From NCBI RefSeq assembly GCF_935822925.1, contig NZ_CAKXZS010000011.1, positions 165,282-229,281 of the forward strand: a DNA stretch of 64,000 nt, given 5' to 3'. This document shows positions 7,655 through 16,744 of the stretch, in pieces (within the stretch, counting starts at the first letter, position 1; each line of letters starts with the position of its first letter). The position numbers were made by a program, and so were the translations under genes. The DNA comes from Mesorhizobium ventifaucium. GTDB taxonomy: Bacteria > Pseudomonadota > Alphaproteobacteria > Rhizobiales > Rhizobiaceae. Below the pieces are notes generated by a model. That model made no database searches and was not told where the DNA came from. It saw only the letters and a list, made by a program, of their open reading frames with translations.

Positions 7655-9136
7655 ATGGCCACGCTCAAAATACGCAATGAGATACGCTTCATCCTCAATG
7701 GCGAGCAAATTGTGCTGACCACGGTAGCGCCCGACGAGACCTTGCTCGACTGGCTGCGGCTCGATCGCTCGCTGCGCGGCACCAAGGAAGGTTGCGCCGA
7801 GGGCGACTGCGGCGCTTGCACCGTGCTGGTCGGAAGGCTGTCAGGCGGCCGGCTGGTCTACGAAAGCGTCAATGCCTGCATCCGCTTCCTTGGCTCGCTT
7901 GATGGCACGCATGTCGTGACCATCGAGCATCTGCGCGGCGACGGCGAAAAACTGCATCCGGTGCAGCAGGCGCTGGTCGATTTCCACGGCTCGCAATGCG
8001 GCTTCTGCACGCCGGGCTTCGTCATGTCGCTTTATGCCCTGTGGATGCGGTCGCCTGAGCCTTCGGATGCAGCCATCGAAAAGGCGCTGCAGGGCAATCT
8101 CTGCCGCTGCACCGGCTACGAGGCAATCATGCGGGCGGCACGTGCCATCTCCAGCTACGGCAAGGCGGCAAAGGATCCGCTGGCGGCGGAGCGCAAGGCC
8201 ATCACGGACAAGCTCGAAGCGATGAAGGATGGTTCGCGCATCGAGATCGGCGCCGGCAAGCAGCGCCTGGTCGTGCCGGTCGATGCCGACGACCTCGCCG
8301 CCGTGCTCGACAAGGAGCCGGGCGCCACCATCGTCGCCGGTTCGACCGATGTCGGCCTGTGGGTGACCAAGCATATGCGCGAGATCTCGCCGGCGATCTT
8401 CATCGGGAATCTCGACGGGCTGTGCGCGATTTCCGAAGACAACGGCATCATTTCGATCGGCGCTGGTGTCACCTACACCGAGGCTTTCTCGACGCTGGCG
8501 AGACGCATCCCGGCGCTGGGGCCGCTGTTTGACCGCATCGGCGGCGATCAGGTGCGCAATATGGGCACGATCGGCGGCAACATCGCCAACGGCTCGCCGA
8601 TCGGCGACACGCCGCCGCCGCTGATCGCACTCGGCGCGCGGCTGACGCTGCGCCGCGGCAGCAAGCGGCGGACGATCTCGCTTGAAGACTTCTTCATCGC
8701 CTACGGCAAGCAGGATCGGCAGCCGGGCGAGTTCGTCGAGGCAGTGCATGTCCCAGTGCCGGGCAGGGATACCAAATTCGCCGTCTACAAGATCACCAAG
8801 CGCCGTGACGAGGACATCACCGCAGCGCTTGGCGCGTTTTTCATGACACCGGCTAGCGACGGCACCGTGGCGGATATCCGCATCGCCTATGGCGGCATGG
8901 CGGCAACGCCGAAGCGGGCTTTTAGCGTGGAAAAGGCGTTGCTCGGCAAGCCTTGGACGGAGGCGACGGCCGAGGCGGCGATGGCCGAGTACGCCAGGGA
9001 TTTCACACCGCTGACCGACATGCGGGCGAGCGCCGAATACCGGGCGCTGGCGGCGAAGAACCTGCTGTTGCGCTTCTTTGCCGAGACCAGCGGCACCAAG
9101 GCGCCGATCCAGGTATCGCGCCACGAGGCGGCGTGA
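7655..9136 (+). CDS. xdhA: Xanthine dehydrogenase small subunit (2Fe-2S and FAD)
   Basis: 493 residues. With XdhB it oxidises hypoxanthine and xanthine to urate in the cytoplasm. Residues 1-90 form the plant-type 2Fe-2S domain with C47, C52, C55 and C75 (GCAEGDCGACTV). Residues about 90-165 form the second 2Fe-2S domain with C115, C118, C150 and C152 (CGFCTPG, NLCRCTGY). Residues about 205-480 are the FAD domain (AGSTDVGLWVTK, GTIGGNIANGSPIGD). The stop overlaps the xdhB start by one base (TGATG), giving coupled translation of the two subunits. Confidence 0.95.
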   Translation: MATLKIRNEIRFILNGEQIVLTTVAPDETLLDWLRLDRSLRGTKEGCAEGDCGACTVLVGRLSGGRLVYESVNACIRFLGSLDGTHVVTIEHLRGDGEKLHPVQQALVDFHGSQCGFCTPGFVMSLYALWMRSPEPSDAAIEKALQGNLCRCTGYEAIMRAARAISSYGKAAKDPLAAERKAITDKLEAMKDGSRIEIGAGKQRLVVPVDADDLAAVLDKEPGATIVAGSTDVGLWVTKHMREISPAIFIGNLDGLCAISEDNGIISIGAGVTYTEAFSTLARRIPALGPLFDRIGGDQVRNMGTIGGNIANGSPIGDTPPPLIALGARLTLRRGSKRRTISLEDFFIAYGKQDRQPGEFVEAVHVPVPGRDTKFAVYKITKRRDEDITAALGAFFMTPASDGTVADIRIAYGGMAATPKRAFSVEKALLGKPWTEATAEAAMAEYARDFTPLTDMRASAEYRALAAKNLLLRFFAETSGTKAPIQVSRHEAA

Positions 9137-11484
9137 TGACCACGCACGCTCCCAACCTCAAGGCGCAAGAAATCTCCGGTGGCGTTGCCACCGATCAGCG
9201 CCATGATTCCGCGCATAAGCATGTCCGCGGCACGGCCGTCTATATCGATGACATGCCGGAACCATCCGGCACGCTGCATGGCTGCCTTGGGCTTTCGACG
9301 GCCACGCATGCCACCATCACCAGCATGGACCTGTCGGCGGTGCGCGCCGCGCCCGGCGTCGTCGACGTGCTGACGGCTAGCGACGTGCCGGGCGAAAACG
9401 ATATTTCGCCGACCGGCCGCCACGACGAACCGGTGCTGGCCGCCGGCAAGGTGCAGTTTTTCGGCCAACCGATCTTTTGCGTCATCGCCGAAACCCGCGA
9501 GAAGGCGCGCCGCGCCACAAGGCTGGCCAAGGTCGAATACAAGGAATTGCCTTTCGTCACCGACATCGCCGTCCTCGATCCCAGGAAGGACAAGCTGGTC
9601 ACGCCGCCGCTAACCCTGAGGCGCGGCGATGCCGCGGCTGCGATCAACGCCGCGCCGCGCCGGCTGAAGGGAAAAATGCGCATCGGCGGCCAGGACCATT
9701 TTTATCTTGAGGGCCAGATCGCCATGGCCATTCCCGGCGAGGATCAGGACGTCACGATTTATTCCTCGACCCAGCATCCGAGCGAGGTTCAGCACATGGT
9801 CAGCCATGCGCTCGGCGTGCCGAGCCATGCCGTCACGGTCGAGATCCGCCGCATGGGTGGCGGCTTTGGCGGCAAGGAAACGCAAGGCAACCAGTTTGCC
9901 GCGCTGGCGGCGATTGCTGCGAAAAAACACCATCGCGCCGTGAAAATCCGGCCCGACCGTGACGACGACATGATCGCCACCGGCAAGCGCCACGACTTTC
10001 TGGTCGACTACGAGGTTGGCTTTGACGACGACGGCAATATCCTCGGCGTCGACTTCATGTTCGCGGCGCGTTGCGGATTCTCGGCGGACCTCTCAGGACC
10101 AGTGACCGATCGCGCGCTGTTCCACTGCGACAACACTTATTTCTGGCCGGCGATACACGCGCAATCGGCGCCGCTCTACACCAACACCGTGTCGAACACC
10201 GCCTTCCGCGGCTTCGGCGGTCCGCAAGGCATGGTCGGGGCCGAGCGCGTCATCGAAGAGGTCGCCTTTGCCGTCGGCAAGGATCCGCTCGAAATCCGCA
10301 AGAAGAACTTTTATGGCACCAGCGACCGCAACGTCACGCCTTATCACCAGACGGTCGAAGATAACATCATCCACCGCATCGTCGCCGAGCTGGAGGCGAG
10401 TTGCGACTATGCGAGGCGCCGCCGCACCATCGAAGCCTTCAACGCCAACAGTCGCTTCATCAAGCGTGGATTGGCGCTGACGCCGGTCAAGTTCGGCATC
10501 TCGTTCACCGCCACCCACTACAACCAGGCCGGCGCGCTTGTGCATGTCTACACCGACGGTTCGGTGCATCTGAACCATGGCGGCACCGAAATGGGGCAGG
10601 GCCTCTACGTCAAGGTGGCGCAGGTGGTGGCGGAAGAATTCCAGATCGACCTCGACCAGGTCAAGATCACCGCGACGACGACCGGCAAGGTGCCGAACAC
10701 CTCGGCGACCGCCGCCTCGTCCGGTTCCGACCTCAACGGCATGGCGGCGCAGAACGCGGCCCTGCAGATCAAGGAGCGGCTGACCAACTTCGCCGCCGAA
10801 AAATACCAGGTGCCGCGCGATCAGGTGCTGTTCCTGCCCAACCGGGTGCGCATCGGCAACCAGGAGATCGCCTTCGCCGATCTCGTCAGGCAGGCCTACA
10901 TGGCGCGCGTCCAGCTTTCGGCAGCGGGCTTCTACAAGACACCGAAAATTCACTGGGACCGTGACAAGGGCGAGGGCCGCCCCTTCTATTATTTCGCCTA
11001 TGGCGCTGCGTGCTCGGAAGTCTCGGTCGACACTCTGACCGGCGAATATGTCGTCGAGCGTACCGACATCCTGCACGAGACCGGCCGCTCGCTGAACCGC
11101 GCCATCGACCTCGGCCAGGTCGAGGGCGGCTTCATCCAGGGCATGGGCTGGCTGACGACGGAGGAACTTTGGTGGGACGACAAGGGCCGGCTGCGCACCC
11201 ATGCACCGTCGACCTACAAAATCCCCTTGGCCTCGGACCGACCGAAGATCTTCAACGTAACGCTGGCCGATTGGCCGGAAGCGAGCGAGCCGACGGTGCA
11301 CCGCTCCAAGGCGGTCGGCGAGCCGCCGCTGCCGCTCGGCATCTCGGTGCTGCATGCGCTGTCGGATGCGGTGGCGAGCGTTGCCGACCACCGGATCTGC
11401 CCGCGCCTCGACCCACCGGCGACGCCGGAGCGGGTGCTGATGGCGATCGAGCGGCTGAAGCGGGAAGCCAAGACTGGCATGTGA
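9136..11484 (+). CDS. xdhB: Xanthine dehydrogenase large, molybdopterin-binding subunit
   Basis: 782 residues. It holds the molybdenum cofactor and active site. Visible family motifs are GGGFGGKETQ (241-250), AFRGFGGPQG, GGTEMGQGLYVKVAQV and AVGEPPLPLG, whose Glu (E729) corresponds to the catalytic glutamate. The open frame begins at 8953 inside xdhA, but the true start is ATG 9136 (MTTHAPNLKAQEISGG), overlapping the xdhA stop. An unrelated frame lies behind the upstream extension. Followed 73 bp later by xdhC, which inserts sulfurated cofactor into this subunit. Confidence 0.95.
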   Translation: MTTHAPNLKAQEISGGVATDQRHDSAHKHVRGTAVYIDDMPEPSGTLHGCLGLSTATHATITSMDLSAVRAAPGVVDVLTASDVPGENDISPTGRHDEPVLAAGKVQFFGQPIFCVIAETREKARRATRLAKVEYKELPFVTDIAVLDPRKDKLVTPPLTLRRGDAAAAINAAPRRLKGKMRIGGQDHFYLEGQIAMAIPGEDQDVTIYSSTQHPSEVQHMVSHALGVPSHAVTVEIRRMGGGFGGKETQGNQFAALAAIAAKKHHRAVKIRPDRDDDMIATGKRHDFLVDYEVGFDDDGNILGVDFMFAARCGFSADLSGPVTDRALFHCDNTYFWPAIHAQSAPLYTNTVSNTAFRGFGGPQGMVGAERVIEEVAFAVGKDPLEIRKKNFYGTSDRNVTPYHQTVEDNIIHRIVAELEASCDYARRRRTIEAFNANSRFIKRGLALTPVKFGISFTATHYNQAGALVHVYTDGSVHLNHGGTEMGQGLYVKVAQVVAEEFQIDLDQVKITATTTGKVPNTSATAASSGSDLNGMAAQNAALQIKERLTNFAAEKYQVPRDQVLFLPNRVRIGNQEIAFADLVRQAYMARVQLSAAGFYKTPKIHWDRDKGEGRPFYYFAYGAACSEVSVDTLTGEYVVERTDILHETGRSLNRAIDLGQVEGGFIQGMGWLTTEELWWDDKGRLRTHAPSTYKIPLASDRPKIFNVTLADWPEASEPTVHRSKAVGEPPLPLGISVLHALSDAVASVADHRICPRLDPPATPERVLMAIERLKREAKTGM

Positions 11485-11557
11485 ACCCGACCCCGGAAAT
11501 CCTTGAAAGCGTGCAATTCAGGCCGAAAAACTCTATATTTCCCGATAGGAAATGCGA

Positions 11558-12550
11558 ATGATGAACGCGAAAGTGCAAAGCCTGAAAGCCTTTCTTGCGC
11601 GCGCCGGCCGGGTCGCCCTGGTCGAGGTGGCCGGGACCAAAGGCTCGACGCCCCGCGAGAAGGGCGCCTTCATGCTCGTCTCGGGAGCGGCGATTTTTGG
11701 CACGATCGGCGGCGGCCAGCTCGAATATATGGCGATCGACAAAGCACGGCAGCTGCTTTTCTCTCCCCTTGAGGGGGAGATGGCCTCGGAGCGGCCAGAG
11801 GGGGTCGTCTCAGAAGGCACCGCCAGAGCGTCGAGCACTGCCGCGGCGACCCCACCCGGCGGCTTCGCCGCCACCCTCCCCTCGAGGGGGAGGGATGTCA
11901 GCGCCACGCTCGATGTCCCGCTCGGGCCGGAGATCGGCCAGTGTTGTGGCGGCAGGGTCGAGGTGCTGATCCGGCTGGTCGACGCGGCCCTCGAAGCCGA
12001 GCTTGTTGCGGCGGCGGAAGCCGAGGCAGCGCAGCAGCCGCATGTCTACATCTTCGGCGGCGGCCATGTCGGCCAGGCACTGGCATCGGCGGTGGCCTTG
12101 CTGCCCGTGCACGTGGTCGCTGTCGAGATGCGAGCCGAGGCGCTGGAGGGCATGCCGGAAGCGGTCGAAACCAGTCTTACGCCGATCCCCGAGGCATTGG
12201 TACGCAACGCTCCGGCTGGCGCCGCGTTCGTCGTCCTCACTCACGACCACGCACTGGATTTCCTGATCGTCGCCGAGGCACTGAAACGTCGGGATGCCGC
12301 CTATGTCGGGATGATCGGTTCCAGAACCAAGAAGGCGACCTTCAGGAACTGGTTCCTGAAGTCGACGGACGGCAGCGAGGCGGAATTTGCCCGCCTCGTC
12401 TCGCCGATTGGCGGCGAAACGGTCAAGGACAAGCGACCGCCCGTGATTGCGGCCTTGGCGACGGCCGAGATCATGACGGCGCTGGCCGCCCATGCTGGCG
12501 CGCGAGCCGCTCCGCACCCCGCCTCTTGTGGCAAGGCAATGGCCGGCTGA
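11558..12550 (+). CDS. xdhC: XdhC, xanthine dehydrogenase accessory/Moco insertion factor, with an internal insert
   Basis: 330 residues. XdhC binds and protects molybdenum cofactor and passes it to XdhB. The N-terminal domain (VEVAGTKGSTPREKGA, IGGGQLEYMAIDKAR) and the second part (GQCCGGRVEVL, then the Rossmann segment HVYIFGGGHVGQALA and YVGMIGSRTKK) are intact. Between them residues about 68-114 are a low-complexity stretch encoded by a palindromic repeat, bringing the length above the roughly 285 expected without it. Start: ATG 11558 lies 7 nt after AGGA; ATGs at 11552 and 11561 are alternatives. Convergent with lysR. Confidence 0.9.
   Translation: MMNAKVQSLKAFLARAGRVALVEVAGTKGSTPREKGAFMLVSGAAIFGTIGGGQLEYMAIDKARQLLFSPLEGEMASERPEGVVSEGTARASSTAAATPPGGFAATLPSRGRDVSATLDVPLGPEIGQCCGGRVEVLIRLVDAALEAELVAAAEAEAAQQPHVYIFGGGHVGQALASAVALLPVHVVAVEMRAEALEGMPEAVETSLTPIPEALVRNAPAGAAFVVLTHDHALDFLIVAEALKRRDAAYVGMIGSRTKKATFRNWFLKSTDGSEAEFARLVSPIGGETVKDKRPPVIAALATAEIMTALAAHAGARAAPHPASCGKAMAG
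11757..11898. repeat. Palindromic element inserted in frame within xdhC
   Basis: About 140 bp. The left end carries CTCTCCCCTTGAGGGGGAGA and the right end CCTCCCCTCGAGGGGGAGGG; each is itself nearly palindromic, and the two ends are inverted copies of one another with some mismatches. Between them is a second hairpin, GGCGGCTTCGCCGCC (about 11859-11873). The frame of xdhC stays open across it. Its arms resemble those of the intergenic element at 22777-22922. Boundaries are estimated from where XdhC similarity stops and resumes. Confidence 0.7.
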
Positions 12551-12571
12551 CGGCCAGAATTCGAGCAACGC

Positions 12572-13492
12572 TCACTTGCCGGCCAGAATATCCTTGATCA
12601 GCCGTTGGCAGCGCTCGGCCATGAAATCGAGCAGCAGCCGCACCTTCGGGTCCTGCAGCTTCTTGTGCGGGTAGACGGCGGCGAACTGGACCGGCGTCGG
12701 AGGCGTGTCGGGCAGGATCACCTTCAGCCGCCGGTCGCGGATGAACGGCTCGACCTCGAAGCGCGGCTTGTTGATGATGCCGCGGCCCGACAGCGCCCAG
12801 CCGGTCAGAACGTCGCCATCGTCGGTGTCATAGGGTCCGTGCACCTCGAATTTTCGCGGGCCGTCGGCCGTCTGCAGCGTCCACACATATTCGCGCGCGC
12901 CGGAATAGCGCAGCATCAGGCAGTCGTGCTTCTTGCCGATCAATTCCTGCGGCTCGGCCGGCTCACCGCGCGCCTCCAGATATTTCGGCGCCGCCACCAG
13001 CACCCGCTCGCATTCCATGATGCCGCGCATTCTGAGGCTGGAATCCTCGATGATGCCCAGCCGGAAGGCGACATCGATGCCTTCCTTCATGATGTCGACA
13101 TTGTGGTCTGAAAGCCTCAGCCGAACCTCGATATCAGGATATTTGTCGTGGAAATCGGGGATTCCCGACGCTACCAGTCGCCGGCCAAGGCCGAGCGGCG
13201 CTGTCACCTTGATGGTGCCGCGCGGCTGGCCGGACAAAGCGCTGACCGCGGCTTCGGCCTCGGTGACCGCCTCGAGCACCTGCTTGGCGCCGGAGTAGAA
13301 CACCGTGCCGTGCTCGGTTGGCATCAATTGCCGCGTCGTGCGGTTGAACAGCCTGACACCAAGATGTTTTTCGAGCTCCTTGATACGGTTGGACGCGACG
13401 GCCGGAGAAATGCGCATGTCGCGGCCCGCCGCCGACAGGTTGCCAAGCTCGACGACGCGGACGAAAACGGCGATGTTGTCGAGGTAGGCCAT
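12572..13492 (-). CDS. LysR-family transcriptional regulator
   Basis: 306 residues from ATG 13492 (MAYLDNIAVFVRVVELG). Residues 1-60 are the winged helix-turn-helix (LSAAGRDMRISPAVASNRIKELE written in family order); about 90-295 form the periplasmic-binding-like effector domain. The open frame continues to 13561, but the DNA-binding domain starts where chosen. It stands between xdhC and puuD, divergent from puuD, and so is the best candidate regulator of the purine genes. The effector is not readable from sequence; urate or another pathway intermediate would be a guess. Confidence 0.87.
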   Translation of the reverse strand: MAYLDNIAVFVRVVELGNLSAAGRDMRISPAVASNRIKELEKHLGVRLFNRTTRQLMPTEHGTVFYSGAKQVLEAVTEAEAAVSALSGQPRGTIKVTAPLGLGRRLVASGIPDFHDKYPDIEVRLRLSDHNVDIMKEGIDVAFRLGIIEDSSLRMRGIMECERVLVAAPKYLEARGEPAEPQELIGKKHDCLMLRYSGAREYVWTLQTADGPRKFEVHGPYDTDDGDVLTGWALSGRGIINKPRFEVEPFIRDRRLKVILPDTPPTPVQFAAVYPHKKLQDPKVRLLLDFMAERCQRLIKDILAGK

Positions 13493-13519
13493 GCGGCTTA
13501 GGGCTCTCATACGGCAGCG

Positions 13520-13533
13520 TAGGGATAACCCTA
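13520..13533. promoter_or_regulatory. Candidate LysR-type operator in the lysR/puuD intergenic region
   Basis: The 139-bp space between the divergent lysR and puuD starts contains TAGGG-ATAA-CCCTA, a perfect 5-bp dyad with flanking T and A as in the loose LysR-box pattern. It is just upstream of the chosen lysR start and about 100 bp from puuD, a usual place for an autoregulatory site. A T9 run follows at about 13544. Assignment rests on position and symmetry only. Confidence 0.35.
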
Positions 13534-13631
13534 GTATTTTCCATTTTTTTTTGAAAGTCATCGTGCAGCTCGGCCCTTTCCGTTTGCGCTCCAGTCCGTA
13601 AAGTCAGCCGATCGGCAGGGACGACTTTTCA

Positions 13632-14849
13632 ATGTTGGATTTCGCGATATTCTGGGACTGGCTGAGTTTCGCCGTGCGCTGGCTGCATGTCGTCACCAGC
13701 ATAGCCTGGATCGGTTCGTCCTTTTATTTCGTCGCGCTCGATCTTGGCTTGCGCCAGCGTCCGGGCATGCCTGTCGGCGCCTTCGGCGAGGAATGGCAGG
13801 TGCATGGCGGCGGCTTCTATCACATCCAGAAATATCTGGTGGCTCCGGCCGAAATGCCCGAGCACCTGACCTGGTTCAAATGGGAATCCTACGCCACCTG
13901 GCTGTCCGGCTTTGCCATGCTGTGCGTCGTCTACTATGCCGGGGCGGACCTCTTCCTGATCGATCCCAACGTGCTTGCCATGTCGGTGCCTACAGGCATC
14001 TTGCTGTCGCTGGCGACGATCGGGGTTGGCTGGGTGCTCTACGATCTCTTATGCCGTTCGCCGCTTGGCAGGAGCGACACCGGCCTGATGCTGGTGCTCT
14101 ATGGAGTGCTGGTCTTCATCGCCTGGGGTCTTACCCATCTGTTCACCGGCCGCGCCGCTTTCCTGCATCTTGGCGCCATCACCGCGACGATCATGTCGGC
14201 CAATGTCTTCATGGTCATCATTCCGAACCAGAAGATCGTCGTCGCCGACCTGATCGCCGGTCGCAAGCCCGACCCGAAATACGGCAAGATCGCCAAGCAG
14301 CGCTCGCTGCACAACAATTACCTGACGCTGCCCGTCCTGTTCCTGATGCTGTCGAACCACTACCCGCTGGCGTTTGCTACCCAGTTCAACTGGGTGATCG
14401 CCTCGCTGGTTTTCATCATCGGCGTGCTGATCCGGCACTATTTCAACACCATGCATGCGCGCAAGGGTAACCCGACCTGGACCTGGCTGGCTGCCGCCGT
14501 CCTGTTCGTCGTCATTATCTGGCTGTCAACGGTGCCGAAAGTGCTGACCGGCGACGTCAAGGCGTCCTCGGCGGCGCAGGTCTATGTCGCTTCGGCGCAT
14601 TTTCCCGCAGTGCGCGATACGGTGCTAGGCCGTTGTTCGATGTGCCATGCGCAGGAGCCGTCCTACGAGGGCGTCTATCACGCGCCGAAAGGTGTGATGC
14701 TCGACACGGACGCCGGTATCGCCGCGCAGGCCCGCGAGATCTACTTGCAGGCCGGCCGCAGCCACGCCATGCCGCCAGCCAATGTCACCCATATCACCGA
14801 CAAGGAGCGAGCGCTGCTGGTGGCATGGTTCGAGGAGGCAGGGAAATAA
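13632..14849 (+). CDS. puuD: Membrane urate hydroxylase with cytochrome c tail
   Basis: 405 residues. PuuD oxidises urate to 5-hydroxyisourate at the membrane, replacing soluble uricase or HpxO. Residues about 10-300 hold some eight membrane helices with many conserved His, Trp and Tyr (VRWLHVVTSIAWIGSSFYF, GGGFYHIQKY, HLTWFKWESYATW). After residue 305 the chain becomes a cytochrome c domain with the heme attachment motif CSMCH (335-339) and a likely distal Met in SHAMPP (M380). Electrons would thus go to the respiratory chain. First gene of puuD-guaD-HbpS-like-glycerate kinase. Confidence 0.92.
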   Translation: MLDFAIFWDWLSFAVRWLHVVTSIAWIGSSFYFVALDLGLRQRPGMPVGAFGEEWQVHGGGFYHIQKYLVAPAEMPEHLTWFKWESYATWLSGFAMLCVVYYAGADLFLIDPNVLAMSVPTGILLSLATIGVGWVLYDLLCRSPLGRSDTGLMLVLYGVLVFIAWGLTHLFTGRAAFLHLGAITATIMSANVFMVIIPNQKIVVADLIAGRKPDPKYGKIAKQRSLHNNYLTLPVLFLMLSNHYPLAFATQFNWVIASLVFIIGVLIRHYFNTMHARKGNPTWTWLAAAVLFVVIIWLSTVPKVLTGDVKASSAAQVYVASAHFPAVRDTVLGRCSMCHAQEPSYEGVYHAPKGVMLDTDAGIAAQAREIYLQAGRSHAMPPANVTHITDKERALLVAWFEEAGK

Positions 14850-14851
14850 GC

Positions 14852-16228
14852 ATGACCAGCACGCTCCTGCGCGGCCGCACGCTGTCATTCCTGCGCTGGC
14901 CTGAGACCGTCGACGACCATCCCGCCTGGCGCTACGAGGACGACGGCGGCCTGCTGCTCCGCAACGGCAGGATCGTTGCCGCGGGCGCCTATGCCGACGT
15001 CGAGAAAAAGGCTGATGAAGGCGCAAAGAAGATCGACCATCGCCCGCACTTGCTGCTGCCTGGTCTCATCGACGCGCATGCGCATTTTCCGCAGATGCAG
15101 GTGATCGCCTCCTACGGCGCCGAGCTGCTCGACTGGCTGAACACCTACACCTTTCCCGAGGAAACCAAATTCCAGAACGCCCAGCATGGCCGCCGCATCG
15201 CCAGGCTGTTTCTGGATGAGGTTGTGCGCCACGGCACGACGACAGTCGCCGCCTATTGCTCGGTGCACAGGGAATCGGCCGAAGCGTTCTTCGCCGAGTC
15301 GCATGACCGCAACATGCTCAACATCGCGGGCAAGGTGATGATGGATCGCAACGCGCCGGAGGGCGTGCTCGACACGCCGCAATCGGCCTATGACGACAGC
15401 AAGGCGCTGATCGCCGAGTGGCACGGCAAGGGCCGCCAGCACTATGCCATCACACCGCGCTTTGCCATCACCTCGTCACCCGAGCAGTTGGAAATGGCGA
15501 GCGCGCTGTGCCGCGAACATCCCGATTTGCACATGCAGACGCATCTGTCGGAAAACCACGCTGAGATCGCCTTTACGCTGCAACTCTATCCAAAGGCCAG
15601 CGACTATACCGATGTCTACGAGCACTATGGGCTGCTCGGGCGCAAAAGCCTGTTCGGCCACTGCATCCATCTTTCGGAACGCGAGGCGGATGCGCTTTCG
15701 GACACGGGCTCGGTCGCCGTGTTCTGTCCGACCTCGAACCTGTTCCTCGGCTCGGGCCTGTTCGACTATCAGCGTTACCGCCGCCGCGAAAAACCACTCC
15801 GCATCGCCACCGCCACCGATGTCGGCGGCGGCACCAATTACTCGATGCTGCGCACCATGGATGAGGGCTATAAGGTGATTGCGCTGAACGGCGAGAAGCT
15901 CAATCCGTTCCAGTCGTTCTGGCAGCTCACCCGCGGCAATGCCGAGGCGCTGTCGATCGTGGAAAGGATCGGCACGCTCGACCCAGGCAGCGATGCCGAC
16001 ATCGTCGTCCTCGACGCGCGCGCTACGCCGGCGATGCGGCTGCGGATGGAGACGGCGGACACGCTGGCGGAGGAGCTGTTTCTGCTGCAGACGCTGGGCG
16101 ATGATCGTGCCGTGCGCGAGGTCTACGTCGCCGGGCGGGCGGCCAAGACGGATATGGCGATTTGGCTATCCCACACGTCCCGGCTTGACCCGGCGGCAGC
16201 CATCGGTCAAAGCCTGCAGCGAAGTTGA
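14852..16228 (+). CDS. guaD: Guanine deaminase, amidohydrolase family
   Basis: 458 residues, close to E. coli GuaD (439). It deaminates guanine to xanthine, feeding XDH. Zinc-site motifs are PGLIDAHAHFPQ (H76, H78), MQTHLSEN (H231), GHCIHLS and the Asp of ATDVGGGTNYSM. The start is ATG 14852, two bases after the puuD stop; the long upstream open frame back to 14633 is the puuD region in another frame. Being coupled to puuD places guanine entry and urate oxidation under common control. Confidence 0.93.
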   Translation: MTSTLLRGRTLSFLRWPETVDDHPAWRYEDDGGLLLRNGRIVAAGAYADVEKKADEGAKKIDHRPHLLLPGLIDAHAHFPQMQVIASYGAELLDWLNTYTFPEETKFQNAQHGRRIARLFLDEVVRHGTTTVAAYCSVHRESAEAFFAESHDRNMLNIAGKVMMDRNAPEGVLDTPQSAYDDSKALIAEWHGKGRQHYAITPRFAITSSPEQLEMASALCREHPDLHMQTHLSENHAEIAFTLQLYPKASDYTDVYEHYGLLGRKSLFGHCIHLSEREADALSDTGSVAVFCPTSNLFLGSGLFDYQRYRRREKPLRIATATDVGGGTNYSMLRTMDEGYKVIALNGEKLNPFQSFWQLTRGNAEALSIVERIGTLDPGSDADIVVLDARATPAMRLRMETADTLAEELFLLQTLGDDRAVREVYVAGRAAKTDMAIWLSHTSRLDPAAAIGQSLQRS

Positions 16229-16240
16229 CAGGGGAACGAC

Positions 16241-16744
16241 ATGGCCTTTGCGGACGACATCGCTCTGATCAAGAAACAGGAAGCCGAGCTTGTCTTCCCC
16301 GTCTTCGACGAGGCTGTCGCCTTCAAGATCGGCTCGGCGATCCGCGACCGGGCACTGGCCCAGAACCTACCGATCATCGTCGACATCAGGACCTTCGACC
16401 GGCCGCTGTTCTATGCAGCGATGCCGGGCTCGAACGCCTCCAACCCGGACTGGGCGCGGCGCAAGACCAACGTCGTGCGGCGGTTTTTGAGAAGCACCTA
16501 CCGCCTGGTGCTGGAGCAACAGCGCCCCGACCGCAGCTTCAAGCCGGGCGAGGGGCTCGACATGTCAGACTATGTGCTGGCCGGTGGTGGCTTTCCCGTC
16601 ACGGTCAAAGGCGCCGGTGTGATCGGTGTGATCGCGGTCTCGGGCCTGCCGGAGCGTGAGGATCACGGCGTCGTCGTCGACGCGCTCTGCAGCCATCTCG
16701 GCGTCGACGGCCGTGAGCTGGCACTGCCGCCGGAAGCAAAATGA
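16241..16744 (+). CDS. GlcG/HbpS-like heme-binding-fold protein (UPF0303)
   Basis: 167 residues with the DUF336 (GlcG/HbpS) fold: an alpha/beta domain with IGSAIRDRALAQNLPIIVDI, the LFYAAMPGSN region and the glycine-rich YVLAGGGFPVTVKGAGVIGVIAVSG. Proteins of this group bind heme or small molecules, and several are annotated as heme-degrading domain proteins. It lies 12 bp after guaD and overlaps glycerate kinase by 4 bp, so it is part of the operon. GlcG-type genes are known partners of glycolate/glyoxylate genes, which fits the glyoxylate made by AllA. Its biochemical role here is unknown. Confidence 0.82.
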   Translation: MAFADDIALIKKQEAELVFPVFDEAVAFKIGSAIRDRALAQNLPIIVDIRTFDRPLFYAAMPGSNASNPDWARRKTNVVRRFLRSTYRLVLEQQRPDRSFKPGEGLDMSDYVLAGGGFPVTVKGAGVIGVIAVSGLPEREDHGVVVDALCSHLGVDGRELALPPEAK

